The translations under genes and the position numbers were made by a program. The notes under the pieces were generated by a model. It saw only the letters and a list, made by a program, of their open reading frames with translations, made no database searches and was not told the origin of the DNA. Shown here piece by piece: positions 45,315 through 58,635 of a stretch of DNA of 64,000 bases (the stretch's first letter is position 1; every line of letters starts with the position of its first letter). Source of the DNA: Drosophila miranda (taxonomy: Eukaryota; Arthropoda; Insecta; Diptera; Drosophilidae); NCBI RefSeq assembly GCF_003369915.1, contig NC_046673.1:11268001-11332000 (forward strand), read 5' to 3'.

Positions 45315-46319
45315 CCTTCATCGCCTGGTTGCCGGTCGCTTCGACATTAATGAAATTCTGGACATGGTGGCCCTTAATGGGCCGGACCACATTGAGCCTG
45401 GAGAGGGCCCGCTGCAGAATAACAACAGGATAATCGAACAGGATGGACTCAATGACCTTTTGGAATTTTTCTGCACGGAGGTACTTTGGACTACGCTGAT
45501 GCACCCGTTCCATCATGCCGGTGTATTGATGCAACTGGGCTTTGAACCTTTTCCTGGTGAGATTGTCCGGCTGGGATTGCTCGGATCGCGCAGTCTTCTT
45601 CCTGGGGCGCAACACCTCATTGGGTACATCCATCAGAGCGATGGATTCTTCGCCCTCTTTCGGGGTCTCAAGGCGAGCATCGCGGGAAATTTTACTTCCT
45701 ACCTGATGGAGGCAGCTATGGCGGCGATGGGTCTGGAAACTCGCAAACTCACCCATACGACTGGGACTTCTGTGAAGGATGTCTCATGGAACTTGCTAGT
45801 CAGAAGCATCCGATTGACCTTGAATCTGGTCGTCACGCAGCCGTTTACTGTAGTCTTGACTCGCCAGATCGCCCAGTTTATAGGTTGCGAAAATGTCTAC
45901 AAAACTATGGGCCAAACCATCTTCAAGATATTCACCGAAGAAGGCGTGGCCGGTTTCTACGCCGGCTTTGTGCCCCGCCTGCTGCGCAATATAGGCATCA
46001 TGGCAGTCGCCACTGTCGCGACGGCTCTCTTCTTCCACTATGGGCCGCAACACAGCACCATTCAGGTACTCAACGAGGTAATAGTGATATTTCGTCCTCG
46101 TACGCTCTGCACCCGTTGTCAGTGGTGGGCACCTGTATGGATGTTCAAGGGTCCCCCTTGGCTGCTGCAATGCCGTCTCAAATGCCGCACTATGAACACT
46201 GGACTAAGTGCTTCTATGATATATATCAAGGTAGTGGATTCTACCACCGTGGGGGCGTTCTTTTCTGGCGTACGGTGCCTGTCAAGGGGCTGCATGACTT
46301 GATGGGACGCCCGAAATAA
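45315..46319 (+). pseudogene. Mtch: Mtch fragment that keeps YIHQ
   Basis: Same state as 33791-34795, 11524 bases away: no 5-bp deletion, the same 1-bp loss in the EVIVNISS region. Confidence 0.8.
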
Positions 46320-46477
46320 GCACAGAGTTGGCTCAGCCCTTTTTTTCCAGCTATTTGTTGAACAAAATAAACAAGAATTGTCTACTTCAATTGATTCTTT
46401 GTTACAATGATATTTTCCATAGATCCTGTAACTTTTCACACTCCCTTGATAGCTAAAGGTGGTATTTCATTTGACAG

Positions 46478-46789
46478 GTGCAACAGCGGATCACTGCTAG
46501 CCTTCACGGTATATTTATACCATCGCGATGGTATCGTAAGAGACGAATAATAGGAGTACCCGTTTGGTTGCCTGCCATAGCAACTGAGATTATTGTGTAT
46601 GCTATTACTATTAATATTGTCATACCACTAGTCAGACGAAAACAATTCATAGGACGGGACCATGGCCCGATACCTATCGAGGACCGTTCTCTTGGGGGCC
46701 CAGTGGATTGGCAAGGCGTTTGTATCGATCAGGAGATCAAGAAGTGGGAGGCCCAGACCGTATCGCAGGCCCAGTCAGGACATGCATAA
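46478..46789 (+). CDS. exon Q copy, open
   Basis: 103 codons, SRWYRK type; this differs from its higher-order partner at 34954 (SRWNRK). Confidence 0.45.
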   Translation: MQQRITASLHGIFIPSRWYRKRRIIGVPVWLPAIATEIIVYAITINIVIPLVRRKQFIGRDHGPIPIEDRSLGGPVDWQGVCIDQEIKKWEAQTVSQAQSGHA

Positions 46790-46907
46790 ATGATTGGGGG
46801 TCTACTCTTGTTATGTCAATTCTGCTTGTTTTGAACAACGTGGGCAAATTCTAAGCCTCGCACTAAGAAACGATTCACAAAAGCTTTCCTTTCGCCCATG
46901 TATTTCC

Positions 46908-47064
46908 CTAATGTGAATTGCTAAGCCCGGTGCTAACAGAACACGTTGTCAAAAAATTTGATTGCTGTAGTAGGCCATGCTCGGTTCAAAACCAGTCGTA
47001 GTACAAGTAAAAGTATACGAGCTATTGAAAAAATCAAACAATTCAGTATCGTTTCGGGCTCCAT
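46908..47064 (-). pseudogene. orf M, short form
   Basis: 80-bp absence as in other short copies. Confidence 0.5.
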
Positions 47065-47088
47065 AGGGGCAACATCTCCTAAAAAAAC

Positions 47089-47685
47089 TTAGTTTCGGTT
47101 ATAAAAATAACAAAATTTTTGTGTTAAAAATAAAATTTTTTTGTTGAAACGCAGAGAGAGCTTGTCGAAAAGTTCAATATTTTTTAATAAATTGTCATCG
47201 GATGTGCTTGTGTATGAATACTTGTTGTTTTGTCGCTGCACCACTAAAATAACTGCCGGTTTCGAAGACGCGCTGATTAGAAGTTGTTGCTCTTTTTGCG
47301 AAGTTATCAATGGAATGCGGCAAATAGGTTTTGGCTCAATGTGTGCATATAGTGCCCGTTCACATGACAATGCAAGCTCGGTAATGCAGTAGTATTTTGA
47401 TTCTGCAAGTAGCTCAGCTATTTCTTTGTTAGTTTCGGGTAATGGGACACTGCCATCGCGCAAGAAGTTGAGTATGATTCCAAAATGGTTTCCACAGCGA
47501 TCTATTAGTATCCAACCTTCTGAATCAGTTAGCACCTCCATGCGACCACTAAACATAGCGCTTAGCATTGTATCATTATGCTTCGTCAGTGTTCCGATTG
47601 TAGTATAATATAAGCGACCACCAACATTCAGCTTGACATACTGAGACGAATGCCCTTTTAACAGCACTTTCTGATCACCGGACAT
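47089..47685 (-). CDS. BTB-domain protein, truncated BACURD/KCTD type
   Basis: Open 198-codon frame from the ATG at 47685, same protein as the copy at 35565. Confidence 0.6.
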   Translation of the reverse strand: MSGDQKVLLKGHSSQYVKLNVGGRLYYTTIGTLTKHNDTMLSAMFSGRMEVLTDSEGWILIDRCGNHFGIILNFLRDGSVPLPETNKEIAELLAESKYYCITELALSCERALYAHIEPKPICRIPLITSQKEQQLLISASSKPAVILVVQRQNNKYSYTSTSDDNLLKNIELFDKLSLRFNKKILFLTQKFCYFYNRN

Positions 47686-48147
47686 GGCTTCAGACTGCTT
47701 GGCATGAAGCACAAATTGGTGGCTACTTTCTGCAGGTGCCAAAATCACTTTGTGTTAAAAATAAAATTTTCCTAAAATTGAAAATGTGAAAAAAACCAGA
47801 AGAGCACTTACACAAATCGGCAGTTAAGGCTAATGGCAGACATTCTTAGACTTCGATATAGTGAGTGTTAAACAGCAGTGCTTCCGTCGTAGGCCAGTTT
47901 CGTTCCTCAATGCTCTTCGTTCTTCTTCTAGTCAGCCAAGACACATACACGCACAATGTCATGCGACACAACGCGTTGCAACGCTGCTAGGAAAGCCCTG
48001 TAAACTGATGTGACGCTCTCCGTTGGATGGAACAACATCTGCTGCTGGAGTTACACAAACAAAATGTGTTTCTGGCGAGCCCACGACCCTCGGAAGGGTA
48101 TAGTTGTGCGGAAAACACACTTGCACACTCTTATTTCGATATTTGAA

Positions 48148-48470
48148 ATGATGGCATCTTCTACTTCTACGAATCACAAGGCGACAACTCTACTTAAACT
48201 GGCGAACAATCCTCTACTCTGGTACACAGCCATCCTTGACGGACAGCGTATAGCTTTTGACGGGGTAAGTTGAAGCCGTGGCAAATAGTGGATGCACCGC
48301 GAACTAATTTATCATTCCCCTTCACAGCTTTCCTAGGTTTTTATATCGTTAACATCCAAGAGGTTACTTCACGCAAATATTCACGCACTACACATTCACA
48401 ATCTCTCGTTAAAAAACTCTGGGCTGATGGCGAGGCAGTTGGCATGGCGAACGCACATTTTAATGTTTAA
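48148..48470 (+). CDS. gene S copy with long upstream variant
   Basis: As at 36624, including QRIAFDG and the CTGCTGCTGGAG block upstream (about 48039-48124). Confidence 0.4.
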
Positions 48471-48576
48471 TTCTAGCATATTAATAAATATATTGAAAGA
48501 ATTGACAATTGTTTTAATTAACCTTGAATTGAATTGAACGGGTGGCTTTGGTTGCGAAAATTTGACAAATTGGGTG

Positions 48577-49298
48577 TTTTTATACCCGATACTCAAAATG
48601 AGTATTGGGGTATATTAGATTTGTGGTAAAAGTTGATGTGATTGAACGTCCAGAAGGAATCGTTTCCGACCCCATAAAGTATATATATTCTTTATCATCA
48701 TCAATAGCAGAGTCGATTGAGCCATGTCTGTCTGTCCGTCTGTCCGTCTGTCCGTCCGTCCGTCCGTCCGTCCGTCTGTCCGTCTGTCCGTCCCCTTCAG
48801 CGCCTAGTGCTCAAAGACTATAAGAGCTAGAGCAACGATGTTTTGGATCCAGACTTCTGTGATATGTCACTGCTACAAAAATATTTTAAAACTTCGCCCG
48901 CCCACTTCCGCCCCACAAAAAACGAAAATCTGTGGCATCCACTTTTTTAAAGATACGATAAAACCAAAAACGCAGAATCGTAGAGAATGACCATATCTTT
49001 TAGACTGCAGAATCTGAATTGGATCGTATTATTATTATAGCCAGCATCAAGAAAACAATTTCATTTTTTCTCGCCCTGTCTCTCTCTAACACACACGTAG
49101 CATAGCCGGCTTTGCTTAGAGTAAAACATTAGCGCCTAGATCTCAAAGACTATAAAAGCTAGAGCAACCATATTTGGTATCCATACTCCTAAGATATCGA
49201 ACCGAGACGAGTTTGCTTCAAAATTTCGCCACACCCCCTTCCACCCCCACAAAGGACAAAAATCTGTTGCATCCACAATATTGAGGATACGAGAAAAC
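48577..49298 (+). mobile_element. Helitron-like fragment, shortened form
   Basis: As at 37053 with a shorter (GTCY)n tract and two single-base losses in the CGCCCGCCCACTTCCGCCCCAC region. Confidence 0.6.
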
Positions 49299-49906
49299 CT
49301 TCATCGCCTGGTTGCCGGTCGCTTCGACATTAATGAAATTCTGGACATGGTGGCCCTTAATGGGCCGGACCACATTGAGCCTGGAGAGGGCCCGCTGCAG
49401 AATAACAACAGGATAATCGAACAGGATGGACTCAATGACCTTTTGGAATTAGAAAAATTCTGCACGGGGGTACTTTGGACTACGCTGATGCACCCGTTCC
49501 ATCATGCCGGTGTATTGATGCAACTGGGCTTTGAACCTTTTCCTGGTGAGATTGTCCGGCTGGGATTGCTCGGATCGCGCAGTCTTCTTCCTGGGGCGCA
49601 ACACCTCATTGGGTCATCAGAGCGATGGATTCTTCGCCCTCTTTCGGGGTCTCAAGGCGAGCATCGCGGGAAATTTTACTTCCTACCTGATGGAGGCAGC
49701 TATGGCGGCGATGGGTCTGGAAACTCGCAAACTCACCCATACGACTGGGACTTCTGTGAAGGATGTCTCATGGAACTTGCTAGTCAGAAGCATCCGCTTG
49801 ACCTTGAATCTGGTCGTCACGCAGCCGTTTACTGTAGTCTTGACTCGCCAGATCGCCCAGTTTATAGGTTGCGAAAATGTCTACAAAACTATGGGCCAAA
49901 CCATCT
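49299..49906 (+). pseudogene. Mtch: Mtch fragment, 3' half replaced by the BEL/Pao fossil
   Basis: Same private 6-bp insertion as 37781-38388 and same cut at AACCATCT. Confidence 0.8.
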
Positions 49907-52900
49907 GAAATTTTAGAATAGTTTTTCTAAATAAAGATACCGAAACAACTTGGGTGACTGCAATTTTGTATTTTAATACGACGAAAAAAAGGAGTGCGTG
50001 CGTTCGTTTTCATGGATTTTTCTCGACTTCCTTCATATATTAAAACAATTTCTTCTGTGTCTACCTTACCTACGGTGGCAAAGCGGGGCGAATTCGCCAA
50101 GAGCGAGAGAGCGAGCTTTTATTGCGCTACCGCTTTGCCCTAGCCTAACTTAAACTAGACTTCATGAAATACTATCCTAATAACAATTATTATTATCCAA
50201 ATGGCGCTACACCGGTCCCGCTGAAGGCCTGGAAGGCTTCAAACCATTGGCAGAAGCGCCAACTTGTGGATTGGCCTCCTGAACGTGGCTCCGCTGCTCG
50301 TCCTTAGGTCGACCACTCTGACCCTTCCGTCCTGCCCGGCGGTTGTTCCGACCACCCTTCCGAGGAGCCACTGTTGAGGGGCAGGTTGTCCTCGGCGACG
50401 ATTACGAAGTCGCCTTCCTTTATGTTTGGCTCCTCCTGGTGCCACTTGCATCTTATTTGCAATCCCAGCACATACTCCCGGGACCATCACTGCCAGAACA
50501 TTTGCCTGGCTGACGAGACAAGCCGCCATCGCTTTAAGCAGCTCAGACCCTCCTGGTCCGGGGTCCTGGGTGCTGGGGGTGCGATGAGCGGCCCGCCTGT
50601 CAGCAGGTGCCCGGGAGTCAGCGCGTCTCCGTCGCTTGGGTCTGGGCTTAGGGGTCCTAGCGGGCGCGAGTTACGTACCGCCTCGATCCCGACCAGCACG
50701 GTCTCCAGCTCCTCTGCGGTGAGGAGAGCGCTTCCGACTGCCCGTAGGAGTAGGCCCTTGGCAGACTTCACACCGGCCTCCCAAAGTCCGCCCATGTGCG
50801 GTGCTCGAGGCGGTATGAAGGCAAACTCGCACCCGCTTCTTGACGCAAATTCGCGTATCGCGTCCGCTTCCGCCTCTATCTTCCTCCGCAGTTCGCTGAA
50901 GTGGCGACTTGCTCCGACGAAATTTGTCGCGTTGTCGCAGTTCACGCGTTGCGGACATCCTCGACGACCGACGAACCTTTGGAATGCCAACAAGAAGGAA
51001 TTAGTCGTCAAATCGGAGACAATTTCTAAATGAACCGCCTTGGACGCAAAACAGACAAATAACGCTATGTAGGACTTATAAGGGGGCCTTCCACGAATTT
51101 TCAGAGTCGTATAGACTGGGCCACAAAAATCAAAATTCACTATCCAAATGCGCTGTCTAAGGATACTCACGAGTGCTCGTGGGCCGGCATGAAAATTCGT
51201 TTGATGCAGATAGCGAACGTATGTCTGCACAAACTGCGAGCGTTTTGTCAATAACAAGGGAAACTTGGCATTATATGACATAGGAGCGTTAACTAGTCGC
51301 CCCCAACTCGCAACTCGATTACATCCACTAAGTAATTTGGCTTGGCCGCGACGGTCAGTCCGACCGATTTCTTCCGACTTTCCATCTGTATCTCTTCTTC
51401 GGAAAGCTCGAAGTGTGGATTTCTGGGCCAGCTCTCTTCTTCAAACTTTAAGAACTCTGGTCCACCAAACCAGATCGACTGCACGATTTCCTCTACGTCA
51501 CAACCTCTCTGTTTTGTTGGCACATGCCGCCACGTAGCTTCACTTGACCACTCTTGAATCTCCGCTACTCGGTTCGCAACGAATGTTGACAACGACGAAG
51601 GGTGGGATCTGATCCAATGAAGAGTAACTTCTGAATCTGACCAGAATATCATTTTATCAATTGGAACCTTGAGCAGTGATTTGATTCGCTGACAAAGGTC
51701 TGCTAGAAGGTGAGCGGCACATAACTCAAGCCTTGGGAGCGTTTTCGTCTTGAGTGGCGCTACTTTCGACTTTGCAGTCAACAAGGAGACCTTGAAACCT
51801 TCTGCAGTCTTTCTACGGATATAGACGCAGGCTCCATAAGCTCTCATGGATGCGTCGGCAAAGGCATGTACTTGAATCGGTGACATGGGATCAGTATGCA
51901 CAAATCGAGGTATGGTAATCTTCTCCAACTGACCCAAGGATTCTTTTAATAAGTTCCATGCTGTTTCCAAGTTCATTGGAATTGACTCATCCCAATCTAG
52001 CTTGTTGAGCCAAAGCTCCTGCAGTAGGATCTTTCCCTTAATTACTAAAGGACTTAACAAGCCAAGGGGGTCAAACAGCTTTGATGTCACCGATAATATG
52101 TTCCGTTTTGTCGCTCGGAGACCCATAACTGACGTGTCAATTTGGAACTTAAAGACGTCTTCGTGTGGCAGCCACGATATTCCTAACGCCTTAGTTGACT
52201 CTGAGTCCGAGATCGTTATCGGTTTAACTGTGCTCTCGGATGCGGTGACCTCAGGTGAGTTCGAAAACCATTTAGTCAATTCAAACCCAGCAGTTTGAAG
52301 AACCTGAGCCACATCAGACTTAATTGTCTTTAACTCCTCCACGCAACCAGCACCAGTCAACATGTCATCGACATAGAAGTCGGAGTCAATAACTTCAGCA
52401 GCTTTAGGGAATGAGAGTTTTGCAGACTCACTCAACCTCTTCAAACACCGAATAGCCAAAAATGGGGCTGGTCCAGTCCCATAAGTTACGGTGTTGAGCT
52501 GGTATATTCTCAAGGACTCAGACGGGTCTCTTCTCCACACTATGAGCTGGAATTGTCTATCCGCATCAGCGACCCAGACTTGGCGATACATCTTCTTGAC
52601 ATCGGCTGTCAAGGCGTACCTGTGTAGTCTGAATCGGAGCAATGTCGAATACAGCTCATCCTGTATCGTAGGACCGATCATCAATATGTCGTTCAAGGCC
52701 ACCTGAGAGGACGTTTTACAAGACGGATCGAAAACGACGCGGAGCTTGGTCAACGTGCTTTGAGGCCTCAACACACACTGATGTGGAATGAAATAATGTG
52801 GAGTTTTGGGGATTGTGTTGTCTGTGGTAGACATGTGACCCAAGGAGAGGTACTCTTCCATGAACTCCAAGTACATTTTCTGCAACTCGGGGTCACGAGA

Positions 52901-54723
52901 CAATCTTTTTTCAAGCGATAAAAACCGCCGTTTAGCCACTTCAAAGGAGTTGCCTAAGATACTGGGATCTGATTTGAACGGCAGTCTTACTTCAAACCGA
53001 CCTGAAGGCACGACCTGAATAGTCCTTCTATAATGCTTTTCACATAACTTGTGTTCAGGAGATAAAGACTTTTTAGAAGACGGCAATTCTTCCAGTGACC
53101 AAAACTTTTGTAATGTATTGTCGATGTGGATCACTGACTCTTCTCGACAACTCAAACAATTCCTAGCTTCTTGGGTGGCAGTCACCTTTGGAGTGTATCT
53201 GCCCGACACAATCCAGCCGAGAAGCGTTTTCTGCAGAGTTGGATAGTCAGGACCTTGTCGAATCTGACCAACAGATAAAAGTTCGAAAAATGTTTCTGCA
53301 CCTATCAACATATCTATCTTCTGTGGCTTGAAGAAATATGGGTCTGCAAGTGGTAAGTTCTTCGGGATTTTCCAGTCACTCATGTTAAGTGTCTGATCAG
53401 GGTGATACCCCGAAATGGACCTTAGAATCCAGAAATCAACCGAAAACTCACTACCAGTAATTCGCGACTTCACCACCGTGTGTATCTTTTTCTTGACTTG
53501 TGAATTGGATTCACCAATACCAAGCAAGTTGATACACGACTCCTCCCTACGGATCTGTAAGCGCTGTGCTAAGTCCTCAGTTATAAAATTGGTTTGAGAC
53601 CCCGAGTCAAGCAGAGCTCGGGCCAAAACATGTTCACCATTATTTGTTCGGACGCTTACGATCGACGTAGCCAGAATAACTCTATCCATAGCTGTCGCAT
53701 GGAGAGCATTCGAAGTGGAAGGTTGATTCTGATTGGGAGGAGGAGAAGAATTCTCTGGGGGTGATGGTAACGCTAGACTTTTATTCGCCACTGTGTACCT
53801 ATGCAATGAGGTATGGTGTGAGCAGCCACACACTCGACACTTCTTAGCTTTGCATCGTACTACAGAGTGGCTTGGCTGCAGACAATTGATGCACAAGGAT
53901 GCAGTTTTTGCGAATTCGAACCTTTGCATTACTGCCAGCCGACCAAATGGACTGCAATCTGTCAACAAATGGCCTTTTGCATTGCAGTAGCTGCATTGTT
54001 GGTTTTTGGTATTCGCGGTGGAACACGCGAATGAGCTCCGATTATGCGGCTTGCTTGGCACAGCTTTCTGCTCCTGCTTTGGTTTTTCCGAATTTTCGGC
54101 CGAAAGATGCTGATGTCTGCGATTAAGCAACTTTTCACAGTCCGTCCAAAGTGGCAGTTTGTCATAATCGAGCTGTTCTTCCCATTTCTCTTTGGTCACC
54201 GGATCGACTCTGCTCAAGACGAGATGAATAATCATCGCATTCGAGATCTTTTTATCATCGCCAATCGACAACAACGAACCATATATGGATGAGACGGTAT
54301 CGATAAAGTTCCTTAAGGACGATGCTGATTGCTGGGTCATTTTGGGAAGACTAAATAGGGCATCAATGTGATTTTTAAAGATCAGACAATCATTATCGTA
54401 GACCCGTTTTAAGCTAGCCATTGCTTTCTCGTAGTTGGTCTCGGTTACTTGGAAAGCCCTAACTGTTCCCAACGCTTCACCGGAGAGACACGAAAGCAAA
54501 TGGTTGAACTTTTCGATAATTGGAATGCTTTGGTCATTGTGAACTAGAGTCTCAAATAAACCTATGAAGTTTTTAAAGTCCGAAAAGTTGCCGCTGAACT
54601 GCGGCAGAGCTAACTTCGGAAGGCGAGCACGAGTTGGGCCACCATAAGCTGGTACTGCCGGTATTGTCTCATCAGCTGTCTTTAATGCGCAAATGAGAGA
54701 CATTAATTTTGCCTTTGTGACAT
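49906..54723 (-). mobile_element. BEL/Pao LTR-retroelement fossil, partial
   Basis: Third copy, terminal repeat at 49906-50211, with the same joints and the same parts as the copy at 38388. It is broken, with a small number of breaks. It is part of the 11.5 kb higher-order repeat, not a separate insertion. Confidence 0.85.
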
Positions 54724-54858
54724 CGGGACCATGGCCCGATACCTATCGAGGACCGTTCTCTTGGGGGCCCAGAGGATTGGCAAGGCGTTTGTATCGATCA
54801 GGAGATCAAGAAGTGGGAGGCCCAGACCGTATCGCAGGCCCAGTCAGGACATGCATAA
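54724..54858 (+). pseudogene. exon Q 3' part, cut by the BEL/Pao fossil
   Basis: Same as 43207-43341. Confidence 0.6.
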
Positions 54859-54976
54859 ATGATTGGAGGTCTACTCTTCTTATGTCAATTCTGCTTGTTT
54901 TGAACAACGTGGGCAAATTCTAAGCCTCGCACTAGGAAACGATTCACAAAAGCTTTCCTTTCGCCCATGTATTTCC

Positions 54977-55213
54977 CTAATGCGAATTGCTAAGCCCGGT
55001 GCTAACAGGTGTCGCAGAACGGAAATGTACTAGACTGTACAGTATCAGAGCTGCCGAAATCAAGCCATGACATTCAAATACACTCAAGAACACGTTGTCA
55101 AAAAATTTGATTGCTGTAGTAGGCCATGCTCGGTTCAAAACCAGTCGTAGTACAAGTGAAAGTATACGAGCTATTGAAAAAATCAAACAATTCAGTATCG
55201 TTTCGGGCTCCAT
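54977..55213 (-). CDS. orf M, full-length form
   Basis: Same product as at 43460. Confidence 0.35.
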   Translation of the reverse strand: MEPETILNCLIFSIARILSLVLRLVLNRAWPTTAIKFFDNVFLSVFECHGLISAALILYSLVHFRSATPVSTGLSNSH

Positions 55214-55592
55214 AGGGGCAACATCTCCTAAAAAAACTTAGTTTCGGTTATAAAAATAACAAAATTTTTGTGTTAAAAATAAAATTTTCGTAAAAATGAA
55301 AATGTGAAAAAAACCAGAAGAGCACTTACACAAATCGGCAGTTAGGGCTAATGGCAGACATTCTTAGACTTCGATATAGTGAGTGTTAAACAGCAGTGCT
55401 TCCGTCGTAGGCCAGTTTCGTTCCTCAATGCTCTTCGTTCTTCTTCTAGTCAGCCAAGACACATACACGCACAATGTCATGCGACACAACGCGTTGCAAC
55501 GCTGCTAGGAAAGCCCTGTAAACTGATGTGACGCTCTCCGTTGGATGGAACTACATTGGCAACACTGGCACACTCTTATTTCGATATTTGGA
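55214..55592. other. Cassette spacer lacking the BTB gene
   Basis: Same as 43697-44075: the orf M acceptor is joined to the BTB leader intron, with no BTB coding. Confidence 0.6.
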
Positions 55593-55915
55593 ATGATGGC
55601 ATCTTCTACTTCTACGAATCACAAGGCGACAACTCTACTTAAACTGCCGAACAATCCTCTACTCTGGTACACAGCCATCCTTGACGGACAGCGTACAGCT
55701 TTTGACGGGGTAAGTTGAAGCCGTGGCAAATAGTGGATGCACCGCGAACTAATTTATCATTCCCCTTCACAGCTTTCCTAGGTTTTTATATCGTTAACAT
55801 CCAAGAGGTTACTTCACGCAAATATTCACGCACTACACATTCACAATCTCTCGTTAAAAAACTCTGGGCTGATGGCGATGCAGTTGGCATGGCGAACGCA
55901 CATTTTAATGTTTAA
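55593..55915 (+). CDS. gene S copy
   Basis: As at 44076 (KLPNNP variant), splice sites intact. Confidence 0.35.
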
Positions 55916-56021
55916 TTCTAGCATATTAATAAATATATTGAAAGAATTGACAATTGTTTTAATTAACCTTGAATTGAATTGAACGGGTGGCTTTGGTTGC
56001 GAAAATTTGACAAATTGGGTG

Positions 56022-56867
56022 TTTTTATACCCGATACTCAAAATGAGTATTGGGGTATATTAGATTTGTGGTAAAAGTTGATGTGATTGAACGTCCAGAA
56101 GGAATCGTTTCCGACCCCATAAAGTATATATATTCTTTATCAGCATCAATAGCCGAGTCGATTGAGCCATGTCTGTCTGTCCGTCTGTCCGTCCGTCCGT
56201 CCGTCTGTCCGTCTGTCCGTCCCCTTCAGCGCCTAGTGCTCAAAGACTATAAGAGCTAGAGCAACGATGTTTTGGATCCAGACTTCTGTGATATGTCACT
56301 GCTACAAAAATATTTTAAAACTTCGCCCCGCCCACTTCCGCCCCCACAAAAAACGAAAATCTGTGGCATCCACTTTTTTAAAGATACGATAAAACCAAAA
56401 ACGCAGAATCGTAGAGAATGACCATATCTTTTAGACTGCAGAATCTGAATTGGATCGTATTATTATTATAGCCAGCATCAAGAAAACAATTTCATTTTTT
56501 CTCGCCCTGTCTCTCTCTAACACACACGTAGCATAGCCGGCTTTGCTTAGAGTAAAACATTAGCGCCTAGATCTCAAAGACTATAAAAGCTAGAGCAACC
56601 ATATTTGGTATCCATACTCCTAAGATATCGAACCGAGACGAGTTGGTTTCAAAATTTCGCCACACCCCCTTCCACCACCGCAAAGGACGAAAATCTGGGG
56701 ATATTCACAAATCTTAGAGACTATTAACGCTAGAGTAACCAAATTTGGTATTCGCACTCCTGTTAGATCTCACTACAAAACGTATATCTCAAAATATCGC
56801 CCCACCCCTTCCGCCCCACAAAGGACGAAAATCTGTTGCATCCACAATATTGAGGATACGAGAAAAC
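56022..56867 (+). mobile_element. Helitron-like fragment fused to Mtch
   Basis: Full fragment of the GAGAAAACC joint type, without the 38-base gap of its higher-order partner at 44504. The likeness between the two 11.5 kb blocks therefore ends within this element. Confidence 0.6.
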
Positions 56868-57866
56868 CTTCATCGCCTGGTTGCCGGTCGCTTCGACATT
56901 AATGAAATTCTGGACATGGTGGCCCTTAATGGGCCGGACCACATTGAGCCTGGAGAGGGCCCGCTGCAGAATAACAACAGGATAATCGAACAGGATGGAC
57001 TCAATGACCTTTTGGAATTTTTCTGCACGGGGGTACTTTGGACTACGCTGATGCACCCGTTCCATCATGCCGGTGTATTGATGCAACTGGGCTTTGAACC
57101 TTTTCCTGGTGAGATTGTCCGGCTGGGATTGCTCGGATCGCGCAGTCTTCTTCCTGGGGCGCAACACCTCATTGGGTCATCAGAGCGATGGATTCTTCGC
57201 CCTCTTTCGGGGTCTCAAGGCGAGCATCGCGGGAAATTTTACTTCCTACCTGATGGAGGCAGCTATGGCGGCGATGGGTCTGGAAACTCGCAAACTCACC
57301 CATACGACTGGGACTTCTGTGAAGGATGTCTCATGGAACTTGCTAGTCAGAAGCATCCGCTTGACCTTGAATCTGGTCGTCACGCAGCCGTTTACTGTAG
57401 TCTTGACTCGCCAGATCGCCCAGTTTATAGGTTGCGAAAATGTCTACAAAACTATGGGCCAAACCATCTTCAAGATATTCACCGAAGAAGGCGTGGCCGG
57501 TTTCTACGCCGGCTTTGTGCCCCGCCTGCTGCGCAATATAGGCATCATGGCAGTCACCACTGTCGCGACGGCTCTCTTCTTCCACTATGGGCCGCAACAC
57601 AGCACCATTCAGGTACTCAACGAGGTAATAGTCAATATTTCGTCCTCGTACGCTCTGCACCCGTTGTCAGTGGTGGGCACCTGTATGGATGTTCAAGCGT
57701 CCCCCTTGGCTGCTGCAATGCCGTCTCAAATGCCGCACTATGAACACTGGACTAAGTGCTTCTATGATATATATCAAGGTAGTGGATTCTACCACCGTGG
57801 GGGCGTTCTTTTCTGGCGTACGGTGCCTGTCAAGGGCTGCATGACTTGATGGGACGCCCGAAATAA
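56868..57866 (+). pseudogene. Mtch: Mtch fragment with an additional 3' frameshift
   Basis: 5-bp deletion after HLIG as usual; in addition one G is missing in GTCAAGGGCTGC (about 57836), ending the C-terminal frame at 57849. It reads DVQASP for DVQGSP. Confidence 0.8.
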
Positions 57867-58024
57867 GCACAGAGTTGGCTCAGCCCTTTTTTTCCAGCTA
57901 TTTGTTGAACAAAATAAACAAGAATTGTATACTTCAATTGATTCTTTGTTACAATGATATTTTCCATAGATCCTGTAACTTTTCACACTCCCTTGATAGC
58001 TAAAGGTGGTATTTCATTTGACAG

Positions 58025-58336
58025 GTGCAACAGCGGATCACTGCTAGCCTTCACGGTATATTTATACCATCGCCATGGAATCGTAAGAGACGAATAATAG
58101 GAGTACCCGTTTGGTTGCCTGCCATAGCAACTGAGATTATTGTGTATGCTATTGCTATTAATATTGTCATACCACTAGTCAGACGAAAACAATTCATAGG
58201 ACGGGACCATGGCCCGATACCTATCGAGGACCGTTCTCTTGGGGGCCCAGTGGATTGGCAAAGCGTTTGTATCGATCAGGAGATCAAGAAGTGGGAGGCC
58301 CAGACCGTATCGCAGGCCCAGTCAGGACATGCATAA
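58025..58336 (+). CDS. exon Q copy, open
   Basis: 103 codons, SPWNRK type, with YAIAINIV in the membrane segment. Confidence 0.45.
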   Translation: MQQRITASLHGIFIPSPWNRKRRIIGVPVWLPAIATEIIVYAIAINIVIPLVRRKQFIGRDHGPIPIEDRSLGGPVDWQSVCIDQEIKKWEAQTVSQAQSGHA

Positions 58337-58454
58337 ATGATTGGGGGTCTACTCTTGTTATGTCAATTCTGCTTGTTTTGAACAACGTGGGCAAATTCTA
58401 AGCCTCGCACTAAGAAACGATTCACAAAAGCTTTCCTTTCGCCCATGTATTTCC

Positions 58455-58611
58455 CTAATGTGAATTGCTAAGCCCGGTGCTAACAGAACACGTTGTCAAA
58501 AAATTTGATTGCTGTAGTAGGCCATGCTCGGTTCAAAACCAGTCGTAGTACAAGTAAAAGTATACGAGCTATTGAAAAAATCAAACAATTCAGTATCGTT
58601 TCGGGCTCCAT
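58455..58611 (-). pseudogene. orf M, short form
   Basis: 80-bp absence as in other short copies. Confidence 0.5.
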
Positions 58612-58635
58612 AGGGGCAACATCTCCTAAAAAAAC

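Larger units (their letters stand above)
45315..56867. repeat. Higher-order repeat, copy 2
   Basis: Same content and order as copy 1. Likeness is lost near 56.5 kb within the Helitron-like fragment. Confidence 0.9.

Noticed and set aside
33791-56867. CRISPR-like or satellite array
   Set aside because: Repeat units are kilobases long and contain genes; no short direct repeats with unique spacers.
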